Part shown: in pieces, positions 22,374 through 32,131 of the stretch | Layout of the letters: every line of letters starts with the position of its first letter | Numbering within the stretch: the stretch's first letter is position 1 | Assembly: GCA_028622995.1 (NCBI GenBank) | Contig: JAJQJQ010000007.1 | Coordinates: forward strand, 7,502,001-7,566,000 | DNA: 64,000 nucleotides | Direction of reading: 5' to 3' | From: Panagrolaimus kolymaensis | Lineage: Eukaryota; Nematoda; Chromadorea; Rhabditida; Panagrolaimidae | Notes under the pieces: generated by a model | What the model was told of the DNA's origin: nothing | The model's database searches: none | The model's input: the letters and a program-made list of their open reading frames with translations, nothing else | Made by a program: the position numbers and the translations under genes

Positions 22374-22685
22374 GTTAGGACCGTAAAAGATGGATATGAT
22401 GAATATGAAATTATTCCAGAACATGGATTTTTCGTGCATATTCGAAATATTACTTTTACTTCTGACAAAAATATTAATATTTACAACGAAGCTTCAGAAT
22501 TTGCATATAATTCAATGTTCAAAAACAAAATTTTTATGATTGGAAAAAAATCAATATCACTATCACAATCAGCCCTTTCATTTGAAAAGGAAAAATTGAA
22601 AGAATTCTGTTTACATCTAGAATTTTTTGATGCATTTCAGCTTTTTAATAATTAAATAAAAGTTTATTTTGCATTGAGCCGCGTT

Positions 22686-22986
22686 TTGACAATGATGCGG
22701 CAATACGTTTTTTCGCATACTCACTGGCCCCTGGCAGTGTCACTACAGCACCCAGCCGAAGGCTGTGCTGTTCTTCTCTCTCATATTCTGTCCTATTATT
22801 GTATTGTTAGTAAAGTGTAATAAAGCTATTCCATTCAGTTCACCCATCAAGATCGAACCGAACAACCGCTACACATCTCTCACAACCACATGCACAACCT
22901 TGAGCAGATCCACACTCACAATACCTGGAACGCTTATTACTACGAGTATTGTTATTATTTTGTCAACTAACGTCGTCGACTGTGAA
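22686..22986 (+). repeat. GC-richer LTR-like relic upstream of a broken OAC gene
   Basis: This 300-bp block is much richer in G and C than its surroundings. It has a palindromic CAGCC..GGCTG segment, a CTCTCTC run, and AATAAAGCTATTCCATTC, the layout of a retroelement terminal repeat with a polyadenylation signal. No matching partner LTR or target duplication was found in the window. It lies where the first membrane exons of the OAC gene would be expected and is in frame with the remaining OAC exon from 22765. Confidence 0.35.
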
Positions 22987-23602
22987 GTTCAATTACACGA
23001 GCCTGATTGTCTTCAATATTCGATAGTTAAAAAAGGTTATTTATTAATTGGAAATATTTCTTTTGTTCTCTATTTAATCCATTGGCCTGTAATTACTTAT
23101 GCTCGACATATAAGTGATATCTATAGCTTCAATATAACAGGTATCAATTTTTACAAAATATCCATAACAGATTTTTTTTAATCAATTTAAATTTTTAGAT
23201 GGCCTTTTTCTTTGTACAACTTCAATAATTTTAGCCCTAATAACACATTTGGTAATTGAAAAGCCACTTTTATCGTTCGTTGACAATTCTTATAAAACTG
23301 TTGTAGTTATTATAATTATTTATATTAATATATTTATGTTTTATTCTGTTTCATTTACAGATTTAAAAAATGTAAGTTTAAATTTACTATCGTCGAACTA
23401 CTTGGCGCCTCGTCGTCTGAGTCCTTCACAACATAGTTTATAGCTACTTTCGGAGTCTACAGCGAAATAGACAGTTGCAGCACCGACGGTGTTTTTACCT
23501 CTCCAAGTTGACATCTTTTTTGCTTACATAATTTTTTTTAGGAGCCAAAATTCAGTGAAACAACATATAATCTGTTCGCAGATGCTAAAAACTTTTCAAA
23601 CC

Positions 23603-23788
23603 TGAAGAGGAATAAGACGACGGATATTAACAAATATTTATTTAACGATAGCCACTGGCTAAAACACAAGATACGAACTAACAACTAACTAAAAACCTTG
23701 CCATCATTCCAAGTAATCAGTTGAGCGCGAGAGAACGCTTTCGCGCTAAGACTTATGCATGCAAGCATAATGGTGTCTTTCCTCATCA
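23603..23788 (-). repeat. LTR (3' LTR in element orientation)
   Basis: 186 bp, identical to 25709-25894. In element orientation it includes AATAAATATT, a likely polyadenylation signal, and the last 14 codons of the gag-protease frame together with its stop. Confidence 0.92.
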
Positions 23789-25503
23789 CGCCCCCAAGCT
23801 TCAAAGCCATCATTCTGATTCATTTTGAAGCTTCGTTCATTGCATGTCATTGATGGATGAAACGTGGGATCCCCACTTCCTTTGAACTTAGTTTTCACAG
23901 ATTGTAAGTTCCTTACACCTGCCTTGCTTTTATTCAGATAATTTCCTTTGGAACTTTGATCAACTTCAAGGCTTCGCTTTTCACTGAAACTTTGTCCAAG
24001 CTTAGCTTCATGATGTTTTTGTTCGACAACTTTGAATTTGAGAAGACTGAAAACACGAGCTTTTGGGATTTCTTCTTTTGACTTTGCTAATCTTCCACGA
24101 TGTACACAATCGACACTTGATTCATAATTTACACCTTGTCCAGGTACTACTAAATTTTCACGACGAGGAACGTACCTTCCCTTCCCTTGCATGTGACCCA
24201 CATGCACCTTCTTATTCTCTTTGGCTTTACATGGATTAACTTCAAGCATATTCAAAAAATCAGCTTTTTGATTAACTTTGTCTTTCCGACACATCTTCAA
24301 CTTGCTCATCCAATTTCTACCAAACAAGGAAATCCCATGCTTGACAACAGTAAGACATAGCTTCTTCCATTCAAGTTTAACCTTTACTTCAACTTCGCAA
24401 ATACCAAGAATCTTAATGTTACTGCCACCATAACCTTGAAGATAACGCTTCGATTCATGCAACTTTGGTTTCCCCAAATTGCTCCATACCTTCTCATTTA
24501 CCACGGTCAGCGCTGCACCTGTGTCATATTGAAACTTCAATTTTCGATTGTTTATTTGGCAATGAACCATGATTGGCGGCCCATATTCTTGCATATCTTC
24601 TAATTCCGATGAAACCGTTAGCAATCCAAACGGTTCGACATGATGAGCAGGTTTTTCATTTACAAACCTAATCTTTGGCCTTGTTCTCTCTTCCTCCCCG
24701 GAAGATGAAGAGTTTCCATTTCCATAAGAATGCCTCTTATTATTCTCACAACATCGAGCATAATGTCCTATGCTTTTGCATCTATTGCATCTTCGATCCT
24801 TTGCAGGACAATTTTCACCACCTTGCTGGTGGATTCCATCACAATACTTGCACTTCTTGTAACCATGACCGATTACATTCATACCGAAAGCATTTGAATC
24901 GCTTGCATCACCTTTGATAATCTGTGATGCGCTTTTACATTGTTCAAAACTCATGGCCATTCCCCGAGCTTGATTCATTGTCGTCATTGCCTGCGACGGT
25001 GTCATTAAAAATCGACGAAGTTCATCACTTTCAAGACCTCTTAAAGTTGCCATAACTCCTAGCTCTTCTGCTGTCATACTTGAAATTTTGCATTGACCAA
25101 GCATTTGGCTCATATACAGGAAGTATTCTTCCACTGATTGACCAGGTTGCTGCTTTTCATTGAAGAATCTCACTCTCATCGAGAAGAGATTTGCCTTATT
25201 GGTGCATTTATCTTTCACAATCTTTAACAAATCTGCATATGTCTGCTTTTCTGGTGCTTCAGGATACATCCAATCGATGATCTTCTCAAGCATTTCGGAT
25301 CCGATATGCTGTAGTAACGCTCTTACCTTTTCTTTATCATTAGCATCGGTGTAATACTTAGCATCGAAATACATGTTCAATTGGGTTTCCCAAACGTCAA
25401 ATCTTGTTTTACCATTATAAGCTGGTGGAGGCCACACTGTCTCAGTTGGCTGTATCATCGTTGTTGTCTTCTTATCCTCTTGCTGCATCAACTTTGATTC
25501 CAT
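23746..25503 (-). CDS. Retrotransposon gag-protease polyprotein
   Basis: A single frame of 585 residues. Residues 30-190 resemble a retrotransposon gag capsid region (FNEKQQPGQSVEEYFLYMSQ is typical). Two zinc knuckles follow: an atypical one from Cys218 and a canonical C-x2-C-x4-H-x4-C from Cys239. An aspartic protease comes next, with active site DTGAA at 327-331 and LFGRNW about 70 residues later. The last 170 residues are Lys/Ser-rich and lack reverse transcriptase motifs; they probably start just after protease and may join to the former pol C-terminus, with the enzymes deleted between. The frame runs through the polypurine tract and ends inside the 3' LTR. Gag packages RNA; here it would need replication enzymes supplied in trans. 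Confidence 0.9.
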   Translation of the reverse strand: MESKLMQQEDKKTTTMIQPTETVWPPPAYNGKTRFDVWETQLNMYFDAKYYTDANDKEKVRALLQHIGSEMLEKIIDWMYPEAPEKQTYADLLKIVKDKCTNKANLFSMRVRFFNEKQQPGQSVEEYFLYMSQMLGQCKISSMTAEELGVMATLRGLESDELRRFLMTPSQAMTTMNQARGMAMSFEQCKSASQIIKGDASDSNAFGMNVIGHGYKKCKYCDGIHQQGGENCPAKDRRCNRCKSIGHYARCCENNKRHSYGNGNSSSSGEEERTRPKIRFVNEKPAHHVEPFGLLTVSSELEDMQEYGPPIMVHCQINNRKLKFQYDTGAALTVVNEKVWSNLGKPKLHESKRYLQGYGGSNIKILGICEVEVKVKLEWKKLCLTVVKHGISLFGRNWMSKLKMCRKDKVNQKADFLNMLEVNPCKAKENKKVHVGHMQGKGRYVPRRENLVVPGQGVNYESSVDCVHRGRLAKSKEEIPKARVFSLLKFKVVEQKHHEAKLGQSFSEKRSLEVDQSSKGNYLNKSKAGVRNLQSVKTKFKGSGDPTFHPSMTCNERSFKMNQNDGFEAWGRDEERHHYACMHKS

Positions 25504-25708
25504 GGGAATAAAACACTTTCCGTGTTATAGCTTTAATGCCTAAAGCTCAAACTTGCTTTGATGCACTTGATTTTCTCTTCGGAGTTTCTTCTTGGAGAAA
25601 AACTTGTTCCAAGTTTTCTAATATCAGGGAAGACCCTTTTTTGCTTCGCAAATTAACCTTGTATCCAAGATTAAAGCAGGATCAAATCACAACACTCCTC
25701 GTCACCAC

Positions 25709-25894
25709 TGAAGAGGAATAAGACGACGGATATTAACAAATATTTATTTAACGATAGCCACTGGCTAAAACACAAGATACGAACTAACAACTAACTAAAA
25801 ACCTTGCCATCATTCCAAGTAATCAGTTGAGCGCGAGAGAACGCTTTCGCGCTAAGACTTATGCATGCAAGCATAATGGTGTCTTTCCTCATCA
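25709..25894 (-). repeat. LTR (5' LTR in element orientation)
   Basis: 186 bp, identical to 23603-23788. On the minus strand the sequence directly inside it begins GTGGTGACGAGGAGTG, the region where a primer-binding site is expected; the matching tRNA was not identified. Confidence 0.92.
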
Positions 25895-26995
25895 AAACCC
25901 CTTATTTTTGCCATCAACTTGGACAATGGAAAATGATTTAGAAGCAGCTGAAAAAATTATGAATGATATAAACTTTTTTGATAATCGAAATGAATGTCGA
26001 AGAAATAAACATATACGGATTCCATCAAAATATTTTTATCTTTTTTCTTGCGATATTTTGGCAAATCCAAATGCAAAATTAACTGTAATTTTAATAGGAA
26101 ATAGTTTTTCAAGAAATGTTGTTGAAGCTCTGACTTCAAGAATCGAATTTAAAAGAGTGATACTTATTTATGGAAGTGGATGCTCCTTTCCTCATGCCAG
26201 CAAAGTGACCCATACAAAAGATAAACAAAGTATTGAAGGAACAGAAATAATGAAAAATGCTATACTTTTTTATAAACCTGATATTTTATATATAATTCAA
26301 ACTTATAATCCATCATTAACTAAATTTATGAAAGTAAATTCTGAAGCAATCGAAAAATGGAATGAAGCCTTTAAGTTTGTTCAAAATTATGCTTCTGCAA
26401 TAATTATTAACAAAGGCACCCTTATTTTTGGAACTAAAGTAACCCCAGAATATTTAAGAAGGCGACATTATGGAATTCCAGTGGATATTAAAATTCGAAA
26501 ACCTGTAAGTTCAATTTTAAAAAAACTTAGCCTTGATAATTTTTTACAGTTATGTAATTATAAAAATATTTTAGGAAAACAATAAAGTATTCGATGTTTT
26601 TTTTCAAAACCTAAACTGCTCAAAGTGTTTTTGGTTTGATTACAGAGATGCTTTTTGTAAAAATGGATTTTGCAATGCCATGGATGCAGAAACTCATTTA
26701 CCATTATTTCGAGATCAAGCGCATATTACGCTTTTTGGTTTAAGAAAATTAAAGCCATTCATCGACGTGGCAACCAATAAAGCATTAAATTTAATTAAAA
26801 ACCAAACTTTGTTAGATGTTGCTTTTTGATTTTTTGATTGAAAGTTGTTTTACTGCCATTTTTTTAAATAAAAATTTTTTTCTATCAATATCAGCTTTAT
26901 TAGAAGATGACAAGAGTTTTTCTTTATTTTTCAATCTAAAAAGACACAATTTTAGGTTTTTTTGTTGCTTTCAAGAGTTTGTTGAACCAATGTTT

Positions 26996-27589
26996 TGCTG
27001 GAGGTGAAATGTCGAATCACGACTTTGCCAAGCTCTGGTTCGAACCCCATTCCTTCTTTACTTCCATTCTTTTTCTTTTCTTTCTTTCCTTTTTTGATGA
27101 ACGCCGCTTGGAATGGAGAGAAAAAAGGAGAGACTCACGCTTTCTTGATTTATGGGCGATTATTTTTCGGAAAGATAAAATTTCAGAGGAAAGAAATGAA
27201 GATACTTAGAAAAAAGAAAAAAAGGATATATGGATATTTTTTAAAATATCCATTAAAAGCTTAAAAAAAGGCAAAGATGTCAATTACAAAAAATATCTAT
27301 TCGATATATTAACCAAAGTTAAGCCAATAATATTTTTTAAAATAAATTTCCAAACATCTACGTCTTCTTTTTTTTCAATTTTTTCCTAAGAAGTCATGAA
27401 GAAAAATGGCTGCAAGAAAAAGGACTCGCTGAAACTTGACGGATGGAGATTAAAATCTCCGCCGATGAAAGAAGACGTGGTGGCGGCGGAGAGAGAGAAA
27501 AGGGATGATAAGAAGCTCGAGATCCATGGCGTTCGCTAGCTTAATCCCTTCTTTCTTAATCGAAAAAAATTTCGAGCAAATTGCAAATG
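26996..27589 (+). repeat. Dispersed SINE-like repeat, copy 2
   Basis: Aligns with 12214-12725 in the same orientation. Its head contains a pol III B-box-like GGTTCGAACCCC at 27037-27048 after CCAAGCTCT, suggesting a tRNA-derived origin; the A box is not convincing. It separates the convergent 3' ends of two OAC genes. Confidence 0.7.
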
Positions 27590-27773
27590 AGAAGAAAGAG
27601 TTAGAAATAGAGCCAAAAATTTAAGCAAAAAATTTAATTTTGATTTTGATTTTTAGTTTCTTTTTTCAGTTTATTTCAACCGACTTTTTTTCTAAATTTT
27701 CTAATAAATCTGAAATAACTTTAAAATTGTTTATAAAGTTGACAACAAAAAAACGTAAAATAAATAATTTATT

Positions 27774-30205
27774 TTACAAATTAATAATATTATCCAGATT
27801 ACTTTGGCTTTTGATAAAATTTAAAGCTTTTTTAGTTGCTATGTCCATTTTGAGTTTTAATTTTCTTAATCCCAAAATAGAAACATGGTTTCTATCTCGA
27901 AATAAAGGCAAATGAGTTTCAGCATCAATGGCATCACAAAATCCATCTTTGCAAAAAGCATCTCTGTAATCAAATGAAAAACATTTGGTGCAATTTGTAT
28001 CTTGGAAAAAAGTGGACATATTTATTTCATCGACCTAAAACGCTTGAAGTTTTAGTTTGGTTAATGCATAATCATATTTTATCGATTTGATTTTTCTTAC
28101 CGGTGCTTTAATTTTAAAATCAATTGGCAAGCCATAATATCGCTTTCTTGAAAATTCCATTGACACATCAAAAGGAAAATCAATCATTCCAAAATTCATT
28201 ATTATTGCAGAAGAATGGTTTTGAAGAAATTCAAAAGTTTCTTTCCAAATTTTTAAACCTTTTTTATTAAAACCCAATTTCGAGACTCGAGGGGCCAAAA
28301 ATTGGATTAGAAAAATAATGTCCGGCTTGAAATGTATTACAGCGTCTTTAATAATTTTAGTTAATTCTTTGCATTGAAATTTATGGAAAGTTGAAATTGG
28401 GCCAATATATGGAAATGAGCACGCAGTTCCATAAATCAAAATAATTCTTTTAAATTTTGGATTTTCTGCAACAATTTTAATTATATTTCTTGCAAAACTA
28501 TTTCCAACTAATAAAATAGTTAAATTCGCATCGGGATTTAAATTTATATCGCAATAATGCAAACTTTTATATTTTTTATTGATTATGATTTCATCATTTT
28601 TGCTACAAGGCAATGGTGTTCCAAAAGACATAATATCATTAATAATTTTATCGGCTGCTTCTAAATCATTTGAAAGCGACCAATTTGAAGGTAAAATTAA
28701 GGGCTGAGAAAAAATTTCAGCAGTGGCAAAAAATTCCATTGTGTTGTTGGAAATTTTAGTTTCCTAAAAAATCATTAAAAATTGACAAAAAAAACAAATA
28801 AAAAAAGGTTACTTTTCTAAATTCCAAATTACCGAAAACAAAGATGCTTGAATAAATAAATATCAAAATAATTCCAAGTTTGTAAACATTTTCACAATAC
28901 TTTAACAGTGGCTTTTCCAATGCATAATGGATTATTACAGCAAGAATAAAGGATATTTCACAAAGAAACAAACCTTCTAAAATTTGCATAAATGTGAAAA
29001 TTTAATTTTTTAAATCGTAAAAAGCTTTGATTCTTCAATAAAAAATCAATTTTTAACTTACCCGCCAAATTAAAAGTATGAATGTCATGAGAGTGTCGAG
29101 TCCAAGTAATTAGTGGCCAATGAACCAAATATAAAACATATGAAATATCTCCAAGAAAAATAATAAAATTTGAAATTGCAGCAGCAAAGAAAAAATATGA
29201 CTTTGAAGTTTTGGATTCAGGTTCTTGGTTAGTGGATAAATTAATAACTGCGCCGGTTGTCAATAAAATTAATGGACTAAGAATTAATCTTGGAATTGAA
29301 AAAGGCAAAAAAGTAAAGAAAAAAACCATTGAAAACAAAATATTTTGGAGGAATAAATTAGGGCGAAATCCTATTTTTGATAGTTCTTGGACCAATATTC
29401 CAACTCCGAATTGCCAAAATCTAAATAGAGTAAACTCATATTTGAGAACCGAGTTTTTCGTCAAGAGCTGTCCAAAATATGAAACGAGTGATAAAAATAT
29501 TAATAAGCATAAATAAATTTTAAAATTAACAAGTTTCTTTAAATAAATAAAAAATGGAAAAATTAAATAAAATTGCATTTCCATCGCCAATGACCAACAA
29601 TGGCGGAAAAATCGATAGCTAGACCTCTAAAAAAACTTTGTTTTCTTTTCCGGGCTTTTTTGATAGTAGTAAAAAAACTTGCAATCTCAAAATATCCCAA
29701 TTTTTCGGTATAATCATAATAATTTGAAATAAAAAATAAACTTTCTTTTGCATCTTTTATTATTGTTGGATGTTCAAGATGATGTACAAAATTCTTGAGG
29801 AACAATAAAGTTAGAAAAATAACGATAGCAAAAACAGGCACAATTCTTTTTATTCTTCGAAAGTAAAAAATTTGTAGTCGAAAGGGTTTTTTGGTGTCAG
29901 AAAATAACATTGACATAAGAAAACCAGAAATAACAAAAAATCTTAAAAATATTTGTTTGAAAAATGAAAAAAAAATTCCATTTTTGACACAAGGAAGGTA
30001 GCTTTTTGGCGAAGCTTCGTTAAATTTAGAATTAAAATTTTTGTTTTCCAGCAAAACACAATCCACAAACTCACATATCAACACCAACATAGCCATTTGG
30101 AAATGTTTCAGGCCAAATATGAAATAATAAAACAGCTATAATGGCGAAGGATCTCCAACATTGAAGATCATCCCGCTTTTTAGAAGGCGGAGAAAAGAAT
30201 TTCAT
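27774..30205 (-). CDS. OAC-family acyltransferase-3/SGNH protein, complete
   Basis: Exons 30205-30075, 29941-29683, 29626-29062, 28976-28813, 28763-28101 and 28034-27774 give 680 residues in a single consistent frame. The N-terminal half is polytopic: KKRDDLQCWRS and LLFHIWPETFPNGYVGVD, then FFVISGFLMS, CWSLAMEMQFYLIFP with the family's conserved WSL-x-E-Q segment, and ISYVLYLVHWPLITW. The C-terminal half is an SGNH domain with LLVGNSFARN and a terminal RDRNHVSILG. Members of this family transfer acyl groups, commonly to glycans, with the SGNH domain on the lumenal or outer side; the substrate here is unknown. Intron 29627-29682 needs a GC donor (ATT/GCAAGT); the only nearby GT leads to a stop. 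Its paralogue lies tail to tail at 22987-26829. Confidence 0.9.
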
Positions 30206-30529
30206 TTTAATTCTAAAAATTGTTTCTTTTTTTTCAAACTTTTAATTTATTAACAAACAAAATATAAACATTGATAGTTTTCAACCTTTAATAAGCTTCG
30301 AGTAAATTGGTTTTTTTGAAACTTCGATAACACCGCTCAATTTTTTACTTTGCTCTCTCACGTTGAGTGTCGATAGAGACGTTATAGATTAAGTTAATCC
30401 TTTCATGATTTAAGCTTTTTTGTATTTTGTTGTTGCAAAATTGTAGCATGCATAAATAGCCATGAACATTTAATACCTGACAAGTTTTTTTACCTTTTTT
30501 AAAACTCGTTTATGCTACAATTTTTTTAG
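30206..30529. other. Promoter-side intergenic spacer of the complete OAC gene
   Basis: AT-rich, divergent from a short exon-like fragment at 30530. No gene or clear element seen. Confidence 0.45.
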
Positions 30530-30638
30530 GGAAAGATATGTTTTAATTTTTACAAAGGCTGAATATCTTATTGAAACACAGCCACATGATATTGTTGCTA
30601 GAGGAGCAGCTTATTATGCTTATAATAATAAACTTTGA
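30530..30638 (+). pseudogene. Terminal exon-like fragment resembling an HSP70-type ATPase
   Basis: After a T-rich TTTTTTTAG acceptor at 30521-30529, a short open frame ends at TGA 30636-30638. Its PHDIVARGAAYYAYNNKL resembles the segment that closes the nucleotide-binding domain of HSP70-like proteins (PDEAVARGAA in canonical members). No other HSP70 exons were found upstream. It could be an orphan exon of a divergent HSP70-like gene or chance similarity. Confidence 0.3.
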
Positions 30639-30979
30639 TATCGATAAAAAAATTTTTATGGAAAATAAATTTGTTTATTTTGGAATAGTCAACCTTTGAA
30701 ACTCCAACCTTTGGCATCGTCAACTACATACAGATGCCAGACACGTCCTGAGAACAACATTCGGTGAGTCGATGTGAAAATGGAACTCGATTTGTTTTCA
30801 ACAATGGCAGCTTCAACAACGCAGCAGCTATGTTTCTAATTGAATAATCCTAAATACAGTTATAAATGTATGTTTTCTAAAGCAATAACACACATATAAA
30901 ATAAACAATTTATTATTACATCAGGTAATGACAAAGAAAAAGAATGAATATTTATAAAAAGTAAAGCAGAAGATACAAA
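30639..30979. other. Intergenic
   Basis: No supported feature. It contains the 3' flank of the MATH-BTB gene. Confidence 0.45.
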
Positions 30980-32131
30980 TTAAGTTTTAACAACTTGATA
31001 ATAAATATTTTTGAATACTTTTACAGCAAACGATTCATTAAGATCATCGAAATCATCAATAAGTTGGTTCATTCGAAAACTAGCGATCATATAATCCATG
31101 CATCGTTCTTGAAGTTCTAAAGAATTTGAGGTAATAGAATAATTGGCGATTTTAACAACAGAGGTAACATTGATGTCTTCGATTAAGGATAGTTGCAATA
31201 AGTCCTAAAAAATAATGATGCTTGAAAAGAAAAACTATAGTTATAAAAGCCACTCACTTTGAGATCTTGAATGTCATATTTATCCATGAATGTAAGAATT
31301 GAAATTTTTTCTTGAAAAGTTAAAGACGAGATTCTTCGATTATAGCAAAGTTCCAAAGCAAGTTCAACAGTTTCATAAGAGAAATCAATGATTTCAAGTT
31401 TGTTTTCTGTAGCTTCTATCATTCCAGAATTAAACATGGCTTCAAAGACAGGTGAACGAGCAGCAAGAAGATTTTTATGAGCCTAAAAACTTTGAAAATA
31501 TATACTTATGATAAACCAAAAAAGAATATATATAAAAAGACATACTTGGATATTTTTTCCATCAATGACAATAACAAAATCTTTATCATTGGCTTTCAAT
31601 AATTTACCACCAATATCACCTTTCTTCCATTTGTTATAACCAGATTGTCTTTCAACCTTTAAAGTTCCTTCAAATTTGACAGAAAATTTTCCATTAACAA
31701 TAAATTTCTCTTCTGGATCAAATAAATCATTAGTTTGGCAAATATCATCTCCCCATCCTTCAATTTTTACAAATTCATTATTGAACTTATAAATAAAAAC
31801 ACCAGATTCAATGCTCACTTTGTATTCAGCTTTCACTTTCTTTTCTTTTCCAAGTTCCAAATGCAAGTAAATAAATACTTTTCCACGATCTTTTTCTTCA
31901 TCACCATTGGGATACATTTTAAGATAATATTGAACACCAGGAATATTTGAAGCATCAAACCATTGTGTTTCCAAACATCCATTTTCTGAATCCTTCAAAG
32001 CGGCTAACCTTTCTTCTTCGATTTCCCATTTAACAGCGAAAGGACATTCAAGGATCTGAAAAAGAATAAACTTGAATCAAAAAAAATAAGTCAAAACTTA
32101 CAAAAGTTGATAGTTTTGGAGTTGAATCCAT
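30980..32131 (-). CDS. MATH-BTB domain protein
   Basis: Exons 32131-32102, 32055-31546, 31482-31258 and 31204-30980 are all in phase 0 and give 329 residues. Residues about 15-150 form a MATH (TRAF-like) domain with WFDASNIPGVQYYLKMYPNG and a VSIESGVFIYKF strand. From DFVIVIDGKNIQ across the intron to AHKNLLAARSPVFEAMFNSGM is the BTB/POZ core. The rest continues as BTB helices and a short BACK-like tail. In nematodes such proteins are substrate adaptors for Cullin-3 ubiquitin ligases, with MATH binding the target and BTB binding the cullin. The family is much expanded in rhabditids. The short first exon is supported by the ATG context and the standard first intron. This gene does not belong to the glycan theme of its neighbours. 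Confidence 0.92.

Larger units (their letters stand above)
19251..22655 (+). pseudogene. Unrecognised host exon split by two hAT-type insertions
   Basis: Three pieces, 19251-19438, 20406-20420 and 22382-22655, lie in one open frame once the two elements and one copy of each 8-bp duplication are removed. The restored frame ends at the TAA at 22653-22655. A TTTTAG acceptor-like sequence at 19244-19249, itself part of the duplication made by the large hAT element, precedes the first piece. The encoded segment of about 160 residues begins with FAINPKEAWIPCMKY and ends DAFQLFNN. I do not recognise a family. Codon use looks like the neighbouring genes. Upstream exons are not found; the large hAT element separates this exon from whatever lay to the left. 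As it stands the gene is broken. Confidence 0.6.
23603..25894 (-). mobile_element. LTR retrotransposon with gag-protease only, identical LTRs
   Basis: The 2292-bp element is bounded by two 186-bp LTRs that are identical base for base (23603-23788 and 25709-25894). The LTR ends on the plus strand are TGAAGAGG and CCTCATCA, and the 5-bp duplication AAACC lies at 23598-23602 and 25895-25899. A G-rich tract (AAGCTTGGGGGCG, complement of 23789-23801) precedes the downstream LTR as a polypurine tract. The interior is almost filled by one gag-protease frame; reverse transcriptase, RNase H and integrase are missing. It resembles the TR-GAG class of non-autonomous elements and must use enzymes of a relative. 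Identical LTRs show very recent insertion. Confidence 0.92.
22987..26829 (+). pseudogene. OAC acyltransferase gene, 5'-truncated and split by an LTR retrotransposon
   Basis: Exons about 22987-23140, 23199-23371, 23542-23602 continued at 25900-26504, and 26575-26829 follow the exon pattern of the intact OAC gene at 27774-30205. The product has the last acyltransferase-3 helices (YLLIGNISFVLYLIHWPVIT, then HLVIEKPLL) and the SGNH domain (VILIGNSFSRN; Asp-x-x-His in RDQAHITLFG). The N-terminal eight helices are absent; an LTR-like relic takes their place. A 2292-bp retrotransposon with duplication AAACC sits in exon 3. If the element and one duplication copy are subtracted, that exon is 666 bases long and open, so the insertion is recent relative to other decay. 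It points tail to tail at its intact paralogue. Confidence 0.8.

Noticed and set aside
22110..22439. Lys/Glu-rich 109-codon frame, minus strand
   Set aside because: Low-complexity translation of a pyrimidine tract.
29211..29516. 101-codon plus-strand frame
   Set aside because: Antisense shadow of OAC exon 3.
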